This document shows, in pieces, positions 1-9,837 of a DNA stretch of 64,000 bases (within the stretch, counting starts at the first letter, position 1; each line of letters opens with the position of its first letter). This stretch comes from Berkiella sp963803015 (GTDB lineage Bacteria > Pseudomonadota > Gammaproteobacteria > Berkiellales > Berkiellaceae), in NCBI GenBank assembly GCA_963803015.1, contig CAWDKV010000004.1, positions 248,001 through 312,000 on the forward strand, read 5' to 3'. A program made the translations under genes and the position numbers. The notes beneath the pieces were generated by a model. It made no database searches. It had not been told where the DNA came from and saw nothing but the letters and a program-made list of their open reading frames with translations.

Positions 1-45
1 TGCAACGATAATCCACGCTGCTACGGTTTTAAACGCATAATTCAT
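1..45 (-). CDS. 5' end of an exported protein gene (partial)
   Basis: Only the first 15 codons are in the window (MNYAFKTVAAWIIVA); the rest lies beyond base 1. A GGGAG Shine-Dalgarno sequence (positions 51-55, minus strand) sits 5 nt before the ATG at 45, which supports a real start. The stretch is hydrophobic after one lysine, as in a signal peptide or first membrane segment. The product cannot be identified. It is divergent from the next gene, so the 206 bp between them should hold promoters for both. Confidence 0.5.
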   Translation of the reverse strand, partial: MNYAFKTVAAWIIVA

Positions 46-254
46 ACAGTCTCCCAAACAATTCTACCCCTCATCGTGAGAATATTGTATCGACAGATAA
101 ATAGATTCATTTATTATTTTTGCATTCCAATTCAAATCTTAATATTTGGCTAATATACACCTGTTTGGCTGACAATAAATAATGAACTACGTCCTATCCA
201 AGTGGTCATATTCATAAATAGCATCTATTTAACGCTAAGAAGTGAGGGAAGGTG

Positions 255-2039
255 ATGGCAAATCCACAACTTATTCAAGAAATAGCAGAAATCATAGGCC
301 TACATGAAGAACTGATGGGACAAGAAAAACTTGCTGATGTTTATCAGCATTTAGAACGACAAGACACGGGGATGGCGAGAGAGTTTTACAAAATAGTTAA
401 GGCCAACAAAGATTCAAAGAATGAAAATGAAAAATTATACTATGCAGCAAACCAGGAAATAAGACTGGGCAAAAACAAACTTGAGAAAGAAAATAAAAAA
501 TTAAATGAAGCAAACGAGGTTATAAAAAATAAAAAAGCAACAAAGGAAGAGAAAAATGCAGCATTACAAAAGAAAAGTGAGGCTGAAGGTTCAATAAAAG
601 AAATACAAACTAAATTGGCCAAGCAACAGGAAATATATGACAGAGCCAGAGGTAAATTAGAAAGCAATACTGAAAATATAAAAACAAAACTCAGTGCGTT
701 TTTTAAACAACATGGTATTGACATGCAACGTTTTGAAGAAAACCCAATTGAATTTATTGAAAATGTTAGAGAAGACCCCGGTCTTAAATATAACGTTGAA
801 AAACAAATGGCTTTATACTTTTTAGTTTATTCTCATAAAGAAGGATTGCTCAAGGGATTACTTGAAAATCAAAATGAGACTCAATTTAATAATATCATTG
901 CTGATATGCTAAATGTCCTGATGGAAGTTAAATTTACACCCGCTTACGCCATGCAGATGACCATGCCCAATTTTGATCCCTCTAATGCTCCTCGCGTTAG
1001 TTTAGATGGCGCCAGATTAGGCGATATACGATGTCAATATAGACTTGCTCAGGACTATCTGAGTCATCTTGCCTCAACAGCTGGAGAGCATGAACCTCCT
1101 CCCTATCCTTTTCCTGCGGGTACAAATAAAGAAGAGGTTATAGGATGGATTAAAAATGCAAGAGACAAAGGATACGACCCTGGACTTGCCAATATGAGCA
1201 ACTTTATTAGCAATTTTTTTGGGGCAGCGGGTGCTTATTATCAAGATGGTGTTGAAGGGCCACAAAAAAGAAGAATAGAAGAAATGAGAGATTTAGTCAA
1301 AGCTATCTCTGGAGATGAGAAAATAAATGCTTATGCTGATGAAGCATTACATCTGCAAGGTACCCCAGAACAGATTAAAAGTAAATATAAAGAAATACGA
1401 CAAGCAGCGGACGATCACCTTGTTAGAGCATATCAAGAACCGTTTAAAAAAACACCCAGCAAGGTTGACAAAGTATTAAATGGCGCCATTTTATTTTGGG
1501 AACTCACGCTTGCGCAAGGCATAAAACAAAACATACAAGAAGAGAAAACGAAAAGTAAAAGCCCTGAAGCGAAATCATTTCTTACAAGTGCAAATAATAA
1601 AATAACTACTTTAATAAATACCATTTCAACTTCTGTTAGCTTTCTTCGAGCAAGTGAGACTGCAAAAGTAGTTTCTGAGATCCAAGCTGATGCTGAAAGA
1701 AGCTCGGTATCTGATAGTTTTAAGAGTACCTTGCGTGGTTTTGGAAGCAAAGTAAAAAAGCTCCAACAGTCTGTCTTAGTTAGTTCTTCAGAAGCAACGC
1801 CTAGCCTTACGAATTTTTTTACGCTTCGGCAAAAAACCATATCAAAGACAAAGACAGACACAAAATCTGAAAACATATTTGCAGACAACCCCATCTACTC
1901 CTCAACAAGCTCTTTTGAGTCACCCCTCTATGAAACATATAAACATTCTAAAGATTCCAAAAAAGAACCTGATGCTAAAGAGCCCTCATCAACACCTGTT
2001 CGATATCCTAGCAAGAATAGCCCATCTAGTCGTGGGTAA
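255..2039 (+). CDS. Coiled-coil, effector-like protein with EPIYA-like C-terminal tyrosine motifs
   Basis: A 594-residue protein with no family I recognise. I chose ATG 255 because GAGGGAAG (243-250) is well spaced from it; a GTG at 252 is also in frame. There is no signal peptide or membrane segment. Residues about 50-145 are rich in Lys, Glu and Gln and read as a long coiled coil. The middle is globular (about 150-450). The C-terminus is a Ser/Thr/Lys-rich tail carrying NPIY (545-548) and ESPLYETY (555-562), similar in form to the EPIYA-type tyrosine motifs of some bacterial effectors. No operon partner is visible; it stands alone between two intergenic regions. A host-directed role is inferred from architecture only. 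Confidence 0.75.
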   Translation: MANPQLIQEIAEIIGLHEELMGQEKLADVYQHLERQDTGMAREFYKIVKANKDSKNENEKLYYAANQEIRLGKNKLEKENKKLNEANEVIKNKKATKEEKNAALQKKSEAEGSIKEIQTKLAKQQEIYDRARGKLESNTENIKTKLSAFFKQHGIDMQRFEENPIEFIENVREDPGLKYNVEKQMALYFLVYSHKEGLLKGLLENQNETQFNNIIADMLNVLMEVKFTPAYAMQMTMPNFDPSNAPRVSLDGARLGDIRCQYRLAQDYLSHLASTAGEHEPPPYPFPAGTNKEEVIGWIKNARDKGYDPGLANMSNFISNFFGAAGAYYQDGVEGPQKRRIEEMRDLVKAISGDEKINAYADEALHLQGTPEQIKSKYKEIRQAADDHLVRAYQEPFKKTPSKVDKVLNGAILFWELTLAQGIKQNIQEEKTKSKSPEAKSFLTSANNKITTLINTISTSVSFLRASETAKVVSEIQADAERSSVSDSFKSTLRGFGSKVKKLQQSVLVSSSEATPSLTNFFTLRQKTISKTKTDTKSENIFADNPIYSSTSSFESPLYETYKHSKDSKKEPDAKEPSSTPVRYPSKNSPSSRG

Positions 2040-2356
2040 CCATAGCTCTCCGGAAATGATTTAAAATGTACAATCGGTTGCGTAGCAACCATTAATCTCT
2101 CCTTGCAAAGGAGAGAGGCGCGAAGCGCACAGAGAGATTTTTTCTTGATAAAATCCATCTCTGCCCTACGGGCCTCTTCCCTTTACAAGGGAAGATCTCT
2201 TGTCGCTTCGCGACGCGGAAGCAGATAGACCTTTTTGAATTTGATTTAGGTAAAGACGCACAAATACACGTTTTTTTGATAGTTAAACTATTTAACTTTT
2301 CAGCCGACACTCTATCAAAATAGGGTACCCTTAATCTATTAAGAGGCTGAATTTCT
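2040..2356. repeat. Intergenic region with three short perfect hairpins
   Basis: No gene is seen in these 317 bases. They hold a perfect 9-bp hairpin at 2096-2116 (arms TCTCTCCTT/AAGGAGAGA), a second of the same design at 2175-2195 (TCTTCCCTT/AAGGGAAGA), and a GTCGC/GCGAC hairpin at 2202-2214. The paired pyrimidine-rich/purine-rich arms resemble hairpins at 48637-48659, 57594-57622 and 63851-63900, suggesting a dispersed REP-like family. None has a clear T-tract, so a terminator role is unproven. Confidence 0.6.
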
Positions 2357-3634
2357 ATGCAGGAAAATATCCCAACCCCCGTCGCTTCCCCTCTCATTTA
2401 TCGTGGTAAGACAGGAGAGCTCTTTAAGATCTTTTTTCTCAACCTATTTTTAGGCATCATCACTTTAGGGATCTATCACTTCTGGGGTAAAACCAGAGTA
2501 CGCCGTTACTTGGCAAACCATTTTATTTTAGACGGCGATCCACTTGAATATACAGGAACCGGGAGCGATCTCTTTTTTGGATTAATAAAAGCTTTTATGC
2601 TTATTGGGATCTTATCTATCCCTTTCTTTTGGGCAGTCTATAAATTAGACACTTTTGACAAAAATGTACCTAGTGAACAAGCGACCCAAGTACAACAAGC
2701 GCAAGCCGCACCAAACAAAATACCCAGCACAGCCAAAACTGAAGAAAAAATGGTGAAACTAGAGGACATCAACCTATCAAGTGAATCGCTTCTTAACATG
2801 GTGGAAGAAAATCAAACTTTTTTCTTCGCTGTATTCATTGTTATCATTTATATTATCTTTTACAATTTGTTTTTACCCTTTTTAGCCATCTTTAGTTCAT
2901 TAAAATATCGAGCTAGCCGTATCCAATGGCGGGGCATCAACGGCTATCTTGCAGGTTCAAGCATCCCCTACTCTTTTTATGGTTTTTTTCACACTATTCT
3001 CAAGCTTATCACCTTTGGATTGTGGATCCCTTTTGCGGACTTGATGGTCTATCGCTATAAAATGCGACGGCTGCATTTTGGCTCTCAAATCGCGAGCTTT
3101 CAAGCAAAATATGCTAATCTTTTTCTGACTCATCTTGCGACAATTTTCATTTCACTTATTCTGATCATTCCCTTTATGACAGCTTTTTCCGTTACATATT
3201 ATCAAGATTTCTTAGATCTGGCACGACACCCAGAAAAGCTTGAAGCAAATGTTGAGCTGGTCATTTATCTTTACAGCGTTTTATTGCTAAGTTTAGGCAT
3301 AATCATCTGCATGATAATTCTGCCTCGCTTTTGGTACAAAGCAGCTTTAATGCGAGCAAAATACAACGGATTGTCCTTTGGCAATTTAACTTTTAGCGCA
3401 GATACAACTGGATGGCAATATGCCAGATTAAAACTGGGTAATTTTTTCATCTACCTTTTCACCTTAGGACTAGCCTCCCCATGGGCTAGGCAAAGAAGAA
3501 TGCGCTTTTTTAGCAAGCATGTACAAGTGAAAGGCCTATTGAGTGAATTTATGACCAATCAAAGCACCATGAAAAAAACAACTGGAGGAGAAGGCTTGAG
3601 CTCTCTCTTTGATATTGAAATTGGGTTGTTTTAA
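2357..3634 (+). CDS. DUF898 (YjgN-family) inner-membrane protein
   Basis: A 425-residue multi-pass membrane protein of the YjgN/DUF898 family. The family hallmark is the N-terminal stretch with GIITLGIYHFWGKTRVRRYL, an aromatic/glycine hydrophobic segment ending in a basic WxKTRxRRY-type motif; related motifs recur near residues 215-240 (TFGLWIPFADLMVYR) and 355-400 (FTLGLASPWARQRRM). About six membrane segments are visible, with a hydrophilic loop at about 105-140. The gene ends 2 nt before the M48 peptidase, so the two are almost certainly co-transcribed and probably work together in the envelope. The biochemical role of DUF898 is unknown. Confidence 0.85.
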   Translation: MQENIPTPVASPLIYRGKTGELFKIFFLNLFLGIITLGIYHFWGKTRVRRYLANHFILDGDPLEYTGTGSDLFFGLIKAFMLIGILSIPFFWAVYKLDTFDKNVPSEQATQVQQAQAAPNKIPSTAKTEEKMVKLEDINLSSESLLNMVEENQTFFFAVFIVIIYIIFYNLFLPFLAIFSSLKYRASRIQWRGINGYLAGSSIPYSFYGFFHTILKLITFGLWIPFADLMVYRYKMRRLHFGSQIASFQAKYANLFLTHLATIFISLILIIPFMTAFSVTYYQDFLDLARHPEKLEANVELVIYLYSVLLLSLGIIICMIILPRFWYKAALMRAKYNGLSFGNLTFSADTTGWQYARLKLGNFFIYLFTLGLASPWARQRRMRFFSKHVQVKGLLSEFMTNQSTMKKTTGGEGLSSLFDIEIGLF

Positions 3635-3636
3635 TC

Positions 3637-4752
3637 ATGACTATTGAATATTCGGCAAAGTACTTTGATGGCAAAAAAAGTCTACCCTTTAAAGCAAAAG
3701 TACATCTTGAGAATAAAGGTCTTTCCTTTAACATATTAAACGAAGGAAAAACCGATGAACACTTATGGCTGTTTTCAGATCTACAATTATTAGCAGAATT
3801 AAAGTTTGATGTTCCTGCTATTTTCAGCAGTAAAACGGAACCTCATGCTCGTCTTATTATTCACGACGAAACGGTTTATCAAGAAATAGTGAAACACATT
3901 TCGAAAAAAAACATTATCTCAGGGAATGTTTCCTATTCGTGGGGAATGCTTATCCTGATTGGACTCGGTTGTCTCGTGCTTTTTTTTGCTGCACTTTTTG
4001 TCATCCCTGTTGGCGCTCCCCTTGCTGCCAAGCTTATTCCACAGAGTTGGGATAACAGACTGGGGCAATGGGTCATTCATGACGTTGTCGAAGAACAGCA
4101 TCAATGCATTGCTCCAGAGGGTGTAGCGGCATTAAATAAATTGGTGACCAAGCTCGTTCCTGACAGCAATTTACCGTTTGATGTACGCGTTATTCAAATC
4201 AAAGCAAGTACGCCCAATGCTTTTGCAGTTCCCGGTTATCATTTAATTATATTTAACAGTTTGCTCAATTTTGCAGATAATCCTGATGAAGTCGCCGGCG
4301 TGCTTGCTCACGAAATGGGACATGCCATTTCGCATCATCCCACAGCGGGCCTTATCCGACAAATTGGTTTTAAAGCTGTCATGATAGGGGCATTTGGCTC
4401 GACCGTTGATATTGCAAGCGGTTTGTTAGATGTACAATATACGAGAAAAAATGAACAGCAAGCAGATGAAATTGCTACACAATTATTGCACCAGGCAAAA
4501 ATAAGTAATAAAGGCTTAGCGCAATTTTTTGAAAAATTGAAAAAAGAATTTGGCTCTCATGATCATGGCATGACAAAATATTTAGCCAGTCATCCCGGGT
4601 TAGAAGAGCGTGTTGAATTTGTTTCAAAACAACCCAATCCTGAGCAAACACAGCCCAGTTTAACGCCTGAAGAATGGCGCGCTTTAAAAAATATCTGCAA
4701 AGAGACGATCCCCTTAAAATTTGAAAAGATTAAGGCAGGATCCCCACTGTAA
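3637..4752 (+). CDS. M48-family membrane-associated zinc metallopeptidase
   Basis: A 371-residue protein. The zinc-binding HEMGH motif lies at residues 225-229 and the third ligand is the Glu of ExxxD at 273-277 (EQQAD), the M48 (HtpX/Oma1/BepA-like) arrangement. One strong membrane segment lies at about 105-130, before the catalytic domain; the N-terminal 100 residues form a separate small domain. It follows the DUF898 gene by 2 nt, so the pair looks like an envelope protease with a membrane partner. Its last 23 bases overlap the 3' end of the convergent prmC gene; both frames look intact, so this is a true tail-to-tail overlap. Confidence 0.88.
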   Translation: MTIEYSAKYFDGKKSLPFKAKVHLENKGLSFNILNEGKTDEHLWLFSDLQLLAELKFDVPAIFSSKTEPHARLIIHDETVYQEIVKHISKKNIISGNVSYSWGMLILIGLGCLVLFFAALFVIPVGAPLAAKLIPQSWDNRLGQWVIHDVVEEQHQCIAPEGVAALNKLVTKLVPDSNLPFDVRVIQIKASTPNAFAVPGYHLIIFNSLLNFADNPDEVAGVLAHEMGHAISHHPTAGLIRQIGFKAVMIGAFGSTVDIASGLLDVQYTRKNEQQADEIATQLLHQAKISNKGLAQFFEKLKKEFGSHDHGMTKYLASHPGLEERVEFVSKQPNPEQTQPSLTPEEWRALKNICKETIPLKFEKIKAGSPL

Positions 4753-5563
4753 CCCGTGTGTGTCCAGATAGATCTAAAAAAGTTTGGATTTGAACAAACC
4801 CTTTTTCTTCTAATAATCTTTGTACACCCTTCGCTTGTTCAAAACCATGCTCGAAAGCTAATAATCCATTAGCTTGCAAATAAAAATGGGCTTCTTCTAA
4901 TATGGCGATAAAGGATTCATAGCCTGTTCTCCCTGCAACCAGCGCTACAGCAGGCTCAAAAGGTAAGGATTCTTCTTCTAAGTGTGGGTCATCTTGTTGG
5001 ATATAGGGGGGATTACTGACAATCGCCGCAAATTGCTTTAATTTGGGCAATCCGGAAAACCAGCTGCCACAAGAAAATTGAATATTGTGCAGTCCTAAAT
5101 TGGTGGCATTATGCTGTGCAATTTGCAAAGCTGCTGCAGAAATATCTGTGGCGATAATTTCCCAAGTAGGCCTCTCATGTGCCAGAACACACCCCACTAC
5201 CCCGCAGCCTGTCCCTAATTCTAAAACCAACTGCTTGGTTGATGGTAAATGTGCCAGTACTTGTTGTACTAATATTTCGGTATCATAACGGGGAATTAAA
5301 GTATTGACACTGACTTTAAAAGGCAGTGACCAAAACTCGCGCTCACCCAGCAAATAGGCAAACGGCTCTCCCTGCAAGCGCTTTGTAATTAACGCTTTAA
5401 AGACAGCCTCTTTTTGTTCTTCTACTTCTTGCTCTGGCCAAGTATAAAGGGTTGCGCGCGGACATTCTAAAACGTAAGCCAACAATAGCTGTGATTCCAT
5501 TTTAGCTTCTGCTTTGGATAAGGTCTCCTGGCCCCAGCTTAGTAATTCTGCAATCGTTGTCAT
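4730..5563 (-). CDS. prmC: Release factor glutamine methyltransferase
   Basis: PrmC methylates the Gln of the GGQ motif in release factors RF1 and RF2, using S-adenosylmethionine. The 277-residue protein has the SAM-binding motif ELGTGCG (115-121) and the substrate-glutamine-binding NPPY motif (184-187). Length fits the family. The ATG overlaps the prfA stop (ATGA), so it is translationally coupled to its own substrate's gene, the classic hemA-prfA-prmC arrangement. Its 3' end overlaps the convergent M48 peptidase gene by 23 bases. Confidence 0.97.
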   Translation of the reverse strand: MTTIAELLSWGQETLSKAEAKMESQLLLAYVLECPRATLYTWPEQEVEEQKEAVFKALITKRLQGEPFAYLLGEREFWSLPFKVSVNTLIPRYDTEILVQQVLAHLPSTKQLVLELGTGCGVVGCVLAHERPTWEIIATDISAAALQIAQHNATNLGLHNIQFSCGSWFSGLPKLKQFAAIVSNPPYIQQDDPHLEEESLPFEPAVALVAGRTGYESFIAILEEAHFYLQANGLLAFEHGFEQAKGVQRLLEEKGFVQIQTFLDLSGHTRVTVGILP

Positions 5564-6645
5564 GCTTCACTCAATTGCGCTAATTGATCAGCCTGATCTT
5601 CTTGACGAAGAACCTCTATAATCGGAGCCAAATTTCCTTGCATGATTTCATCAAGTTTATAAAGTGTTAAATTAACGCGATGATCCGTCACGCGACCTTG
5701 CGGGTAATTATAGGTACGGATCCGCTCTGATCTGTCCCCTGTTCCGACCAGAAGACGCCTAGCAGCAGTCTGTTCAGCTGCTTGCGCTTCTTTTTGCTTA
5801 TTTAAAATGCGTGATTTTAATAAAGATAAAGCCTTCGCACGATTTTTATGCTGCGAGCGCTCTTCTTGGCATTCCACCACAATTCCCGTTGGCAAATGGG
5901 TGATCCGTACTGCAGAATCAGTTTTATTCACATGCTGTCCACCAGCGCCTGATGCTCTGTAAGTATCGACCTTTAAATCAGCCGGATTAATATCAATATC
6001 ATCGATCTCTTCTACTTCAGGTAAAATGGCGACGGTGCAAGTAGAGGTATGAATGCGCCCTTGCGATTCTGTCACTGGGACGCGCTGCACTCGATGAGCA
6101 CCAGACTCAAATTTCAAGTTAGCATACACATCTTGCCCCATGATTCTAGAGATGATTTCTTTATAGCCCCCATGCTCGCCTTCACTTTCACTGACAACTT
6201 CTACCTGCCATCTTTTGCTTTCAGCATAACGAGAATACATTCTGAATAAGTCTCCTGCAAAAATAGAAGCCTCATTTCCTCCCGCGCCTGCCCGAATTTC
6301 CAAAAAGATGTTTTTGGTATCATCCGGATCTTTAGGCAAAAGTAATACTTGGAGTGCATTGGCCAAATCTACTGATAGCTTATCCAATTCTTCAATTTCT
6401 TCTGCCGCCATTTCTCGCATTTCTGCATCAGCATCTTCTAATAATGCCATAGCAGATTTTTTGCGCTCTAGGGTGTCTTGGTAGGCTTTAAAAGTAGAGA
6501 CTAATTCTGTAAGCTCAGCATATTCTTTAGAAAGATCTCTAAACTTAGTTTGATTTTGAATAATATCCGGCTCTGACAACAGCATCGCGATTTCTTCATG
6601 GCGCTCTGCTAAAGAAAATAGTTTGGTTTCAATTGAGGCTTTCAT
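5560..6645 (-). CDS. prfA: Peptide chain release factor 1
   Basis: RF1 recognises UAA and UAG stop codons and triggers peptide release. The 361-residue protein carries the catalytic GGQ (235-237) and the stop-codon recognition tripeptide PVT (190-192), the P-x-T form that separates RF1 from RF2 (SPF). Length matches the family. It lies 10 bases downstream of hemA and overlaps prmC by 4 nt, so the three genes form one minus-strand operon. Confidence 0.98.
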   Translation of the reverse strand: MKASIETKLFSLAERHEEIAMLLSEPDIIQNQTKFRDLSKEYAELTELVSTFKAYQDTLERKKSAMALLEDADAEMREMAAEEIEELDKLSVDLANALQVLLLPKDPDDTKNIFLEIRAGAGGNEASIFAGDLFRMYSRYAESKRWQVEVVSESEGEHGGYKEIISRIMGQDVYANLKFESGAHRVQRVPVTESQGRIHTSTCTVAILPEVEEIDDIDINPADLKVDTYRASGAGGQHVNKTDSAVRITHLPTGIVVECQEERSQHKNRAKALSLLKSRILNKQKEAQAAEQTAARRLLVGTGDRSERIRTYNYPQGRVTDHRVNLTLYKLDEIMQGNLAPIIEVLRQEDQADQLAQLSEA

Positions 6646-6655
6646 AAATACTTTA

Positions 6656-7909
6656 TTACTCTAGGTTAAATAATTCTTTTGCGAATTTAAGCTCTTCTTC
6701 CGATTTTTCCTGACAAGCCTTGCGCAACATGATGGTAGGTTCATGCATAAGTTTTTGCGTGAGTTGATGCGCAAATTGACTCATAAGCTGCTTGGGATCG
6801 CCTCCCTGCTCTAATTTACGCAGCGCATGATCTAAGGCTACTTCTTTGATGATATGCGCTTTACTTCTTAATTGATGCACCATTTTAATTTGCTTTTGTG
6901 CTTTGGCCCAAGTCATATATTCTTGTGATGCGTGAAGAATGATACTTTCTGCAGCCAACGCTGCCATTTGCCGACTTTTAAGATTTTCTGTCACAATCCC
7001 TTTTAAATCATCGATGCTATATAAATAAATATCTTCATTAGCCCCAAGTGCGGGGTCAATATTGCGCGGAACCCCTAAATCGACAATAAAAATCGGCCTG
7101 CGTTTGCGCCCCTCACATGCTTGGTCAATCTCTACTTGGGTTACAATCGGTTTCATGCAATCAATAGAGCTAATCACAATATCTGCCGTACGCAAACTCT
7201 CCACTAAAGCACTTAACGGTTTATAATCCACGTTAAAGCGATCGGCTAAAGTTTTTGCGTGCGCAAGTGTTCTATTCACCACAACTATCTGATTGACGTT
7301 TCTATTGTGTAGATGGGTCAGCGTCAATTCTATATTCTCGCCCGCTCCGATTAAGACCACTTTGGCTTTTGATAAATCACTGAAAATTTGTTTTGCTAGT
7401 GTGACTGCAGCATAGGCAACCGAAACAGGATAATTAGCTATTTCAGTGTGGGTTCGCACTTTTTTTGCTGTAGAAAAACTACGTTGAAAAAGTGAATAGA
7501 GTTTTTTGCCAACTAAGCCACTTTCTTTGGCAATACTAACCGCATTTTTTAATTGACCTAAAATTTGAGGTTCACCGACTATCATCGAATCTAATCCGCT
7601 TGCGACGCGCATCAGATGCTGGACTGCTTTTTCATCTGATAACAAATACATGTAGGATTTCATTGCAGTAGGCGCTGCACAAAACTCTTGCCACCACTCG
7701 ACTAAACTCTCCACTATTTTCCCTGGAAGATGACTCAGGCTGCAGTAAAATTCGGTACGGTTACAAGTTGAAAGTAAAAGGGCTTCATCTAAAGCTAAAT
7801 GTTTAGTCAGGGTTTTTAAGGCGTGCGGGATATCCTCTCTTGAAAAAGCGAGTTTTTCTCTTACCTCGATGGGCGCTGTTTTATGACTCACCCCTAGTGT
7901 TAATAACAC
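6656..7909 (-). CDS. hemA: Glutamyl-tRNA reductase
   Basis: Catalyses the NADPH-dependent reduction of glutamyl-tRNA to glutamate-1-semialdehyde, the first committed step of tetrapyrrole synthesis by the C5 pathway. The 417-residue protein has the nucleophilic cysteine in STCNRTEFY (Cys49), the N-terminal GVSHKTAP motif, a central Rossmann segment (VVLIGAGENIE) and a C-terminal helical dimerisation region. It is the first gene of the hemA-prfA-prmC operon and is divergent from the TPR gene; the 138-bp gap must hold both promoters. Confidence 0.97.
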   Translation of the reverse strand: MLLTLGVSHKTAPIEVREKLAFSREDIPHALKTLTKHLALDEALLLSTCNRTEFYCSLSHLPGKIVESLVEWWQEFCAAPTAMKSYMYLLSDEKAVQHLMRVASGLDSMIVGEPQILGQLKNAVSIAKESGLVGKKLYSLFQRSFSTAKKVRTHTEIANYPVSVAYAAVTLAKQIFSDLSKAKVVLIGAGENIELTLTHLHNRNVNQIVVVNRTLAHAKTLADRFNVDYKPLSALVESLRTADIVISSIDCMKPIVTQVEIDQACEGRKRRPIFIVDLGVPRNIDPALGANEDIYLYSIDDLKGIVTENLKSRQMAALAAESIILHASQEYMTWAKAQKQIKMVHQLRSKAHIIKEVALDHALRKLEQGGDPKQLMSQFAHQLTQKLMHEPTIMLRKACQEKSEEELKFAKELFNLE

Positions 7910-8047
7910 GCTTTCGCCATTTTTAGTTATTTTTCCAAAAAAAACTTTATCTAATCTTTATCTCTGCCGATGTTAGTCTCAATCGCTAGTTATTAAACAA
8001 GATTAACTAGTGACAGCCACTCGACGACTCAATCATAAGGGAAGAGC

Positions 8048-9835
8048 ATGAAACAGGCAGTTACACTCATCATTCCACTTGTTGTCCTCACCTCAGGTAT
8101 AATCCTAACTGGTGAAGTTTGGCTCAAAAACAGACATGTGGAGATTGCTGCCGCCTCTACTCAAGCTGTTGCTACTGAAAGTGACGAAGACACTGCAGTC
8201 ACAGCGACTGCAATATCACATAAATCTATTCCTGCAGAAAGCCTCTATCAGCTTTTAGCCGCTGAGATGGCCCTCGATAGAGGACATCCAGACATTGCGC
8301 TCGTAAATTATATCGCTGCGGCTCGTCAAACCCAAGATCCAGGTGTTGCTGAAAGAGCAACTGAAATTTCTCTCGGTATGGGATCTTTGGAGGATGCACT
8401 GGTTGCCTCAACGCTCTGGTCCAAAATTGCAACAAATAATTTAGATGCTCAAATTACTACCGCAGCATTATACATTAGGCAGGATCAAACCGCCAAGGCT
8501 CTTCCTTATTTACAAAGATCGATTCAACTCAATCCAGAACAAGCTTATGAATATTTTGTTGTGTTATATCGTCAATTACCGGATGAAAAAGACAGTGGGC
8601 GTTTTGTCGATGCCTTAAAAACCTTAAGTAACAATTTTCAATACGATACGGCGCCTTTAACTTTAGCCCAAATTTATCTCTTTCAAGCGAAAGATAATTT
8701 AGCTTTAAAAATGAGCCAAATCGCACTCAAGATAAACCCGAACTCCTATCAAGCCATAGTATTAAATTCTGAAGCTTTATTAAAGAGCAAAGACAAATAT
8801 AAAGCCAAAGAATTTTTAGAAGAAGAGATTAAAAAAAATCAACATAATTTGCAACTCAGATATTATTTTGCGCAATTTTTGCAACAGCAAGAGTTCACTA
8901 AAGAAGCCTACAAAGAAAGTGAAATTGTTTTTAAAGAGGCGCAATTTACCCCTAGTCAATTAATTGATTATGGTCGTTTTTGCATAGAAGCCACTTGGTA
9001 TGATCTAGCAGAAAAGGCTTTCCTGAAAGCGAGCAAAGATTCAGAGACGCAAGATGTCGCACATTATTTTCTAGCACGCTTAGCGCAACTCGAGAATCAC
9101 GACAAAAAAGCGATAGAATGGTTTCAACAAGTGTTGACAGGCCCTTTTCATGTCATCTCACAAATTCGTGCCAGTTTACTTTTAGCTGATGAAAAACAAT
9201 ATGATCAAGCTCTCTCCTTGCTTGCTCGCACGCAACCTAGTACAGAGGCTGAAAAAAAGCAGCTTATCTTATCGCAGGCAGATATTTTGAACCAAGCCAA
9301 AGACTTTCCCCAAGCTTTTAATGTACTAAGCGATGCGATTAAAGAAAATCCAAATGAAATAGATTTTCTCTATGCTAGAGGTTTAATTGCTGATGAGTTA
9401 GATAAAACAGAAGTGGCAGAAAAAGATTTCAAGCTCATTTTAAGCATCGAGCCTAATAACATCAATACCTTAAATGCGTTAGGGTTTATCTTAGCCAATA
9501 AGACCAATCGCTTTGATGAAGCTAAAACTTATTTATCCCATGCTCTCTCCCTTTCTCCTAATAATGCCTCCGTATTAGATAGTATGGGCTGGCTCTATTA
9601 TAAAACCGGAGATTATCAACAAGCGGTGGCAACACTACAAAAAGCAATGAAAATTCAACCAGATGCTACCACGTCGGCCCATCTTGGTGAAGTGTTGTGG
9701 CATATGAAAGAATTTGCGAAAGCGAAAAGTGTTTGGGAAAGTGCCCTCTCGCAATTTCCTCAACATGACACCTTACAAGCAGTGATGACACACTACTTGT
9801 CGGCGCAAGATGAGGAAAAAGAAGGGAAGAAGTAA
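8048..9835 (+). CDS. TPR-repeat protein (PA4667-like position)
   Basis: A 595-residue protein with an N-terminal hydrophobic anchor or signal (about residues 5-25), then tetratricopeptide repeats covering most of about 70-580. The clearest repeats run from about 440 on, with NALGF, the A.TYLSHALSLSPNN pattern and a final DSMGWLYYKTGDYQQA unit. It is probably periplasmic or membrane-anchored on the periplasmic side. A TPR gene in this place, divergent from hemA and normally followed by lolB, is known from Pseudomonas-type genomes, where a link to outer-membrane lipoprotein biogenesis has been assumed from position. Here lolB is displaced by an inserted island. Confidence 0.88.
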   Translation: MKQAVTLIIPLVVLTSGIILTGEVWLKNRHVEIAAASTQAVATESDEDTAVTATAISHKSIPAESLYQLLAAEMALDRGHPDIALVNYIAAARQTQDPGVAERATEISLGMGSLEDALVASTLWSKIATNNLDAQITTAALYIRQDQTAKALPYLQRSIQLNPEQAYEYFVVLYRQLPDEKDSGRFVDALKTLSNNFQYDTAPLTLAQIYLFQAKDNLALKMSQIALKINPNSYQAIVLNSEALLKSKDKYKAKEFLEEEIKKNQHNLQLRYYFAQFLQQQEFTKEAYKESEIVFKEAQFTPSQLIDYGRFCIEATWYDLAEKAFLKASKDSETQDVAHYFLARLAQLENHDKKAIEWFQQVLTGPFHVISQIRASLLLADEKQYDQALSLLARTQPSTEAEKKQLILSQADILNQAKDFPQAFNVLSDAIKENPNEIDFLYARGLIADELDKTEVAEKDFKLILSIEPNNINTLNALGFILANKTNRFDEAKTYLSHALSLSPNNASVLDSMGWLYYKTGDYQQAVATLQKAMKIQPDATTSAHLGEVLWHMKEFAKAKSVWESALSQFPQHDTLQAVMTHYLSAQDEEKEGKK

Positions 9836-9837
9836 GC

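Noticed and set aside
1879..2064. 61-residue open frame at the end of the first large gene
   Set aside because: A frame-shifted shadow of the Ser/Pro-rich tail of the 255-2039 gene.
4730..4752. Overlap of the M48 peptidase and prmC ends, possible frameshift
   Set aside because: Both proteins have family-like ends and lengths, so a true convergent overlap is simpler.
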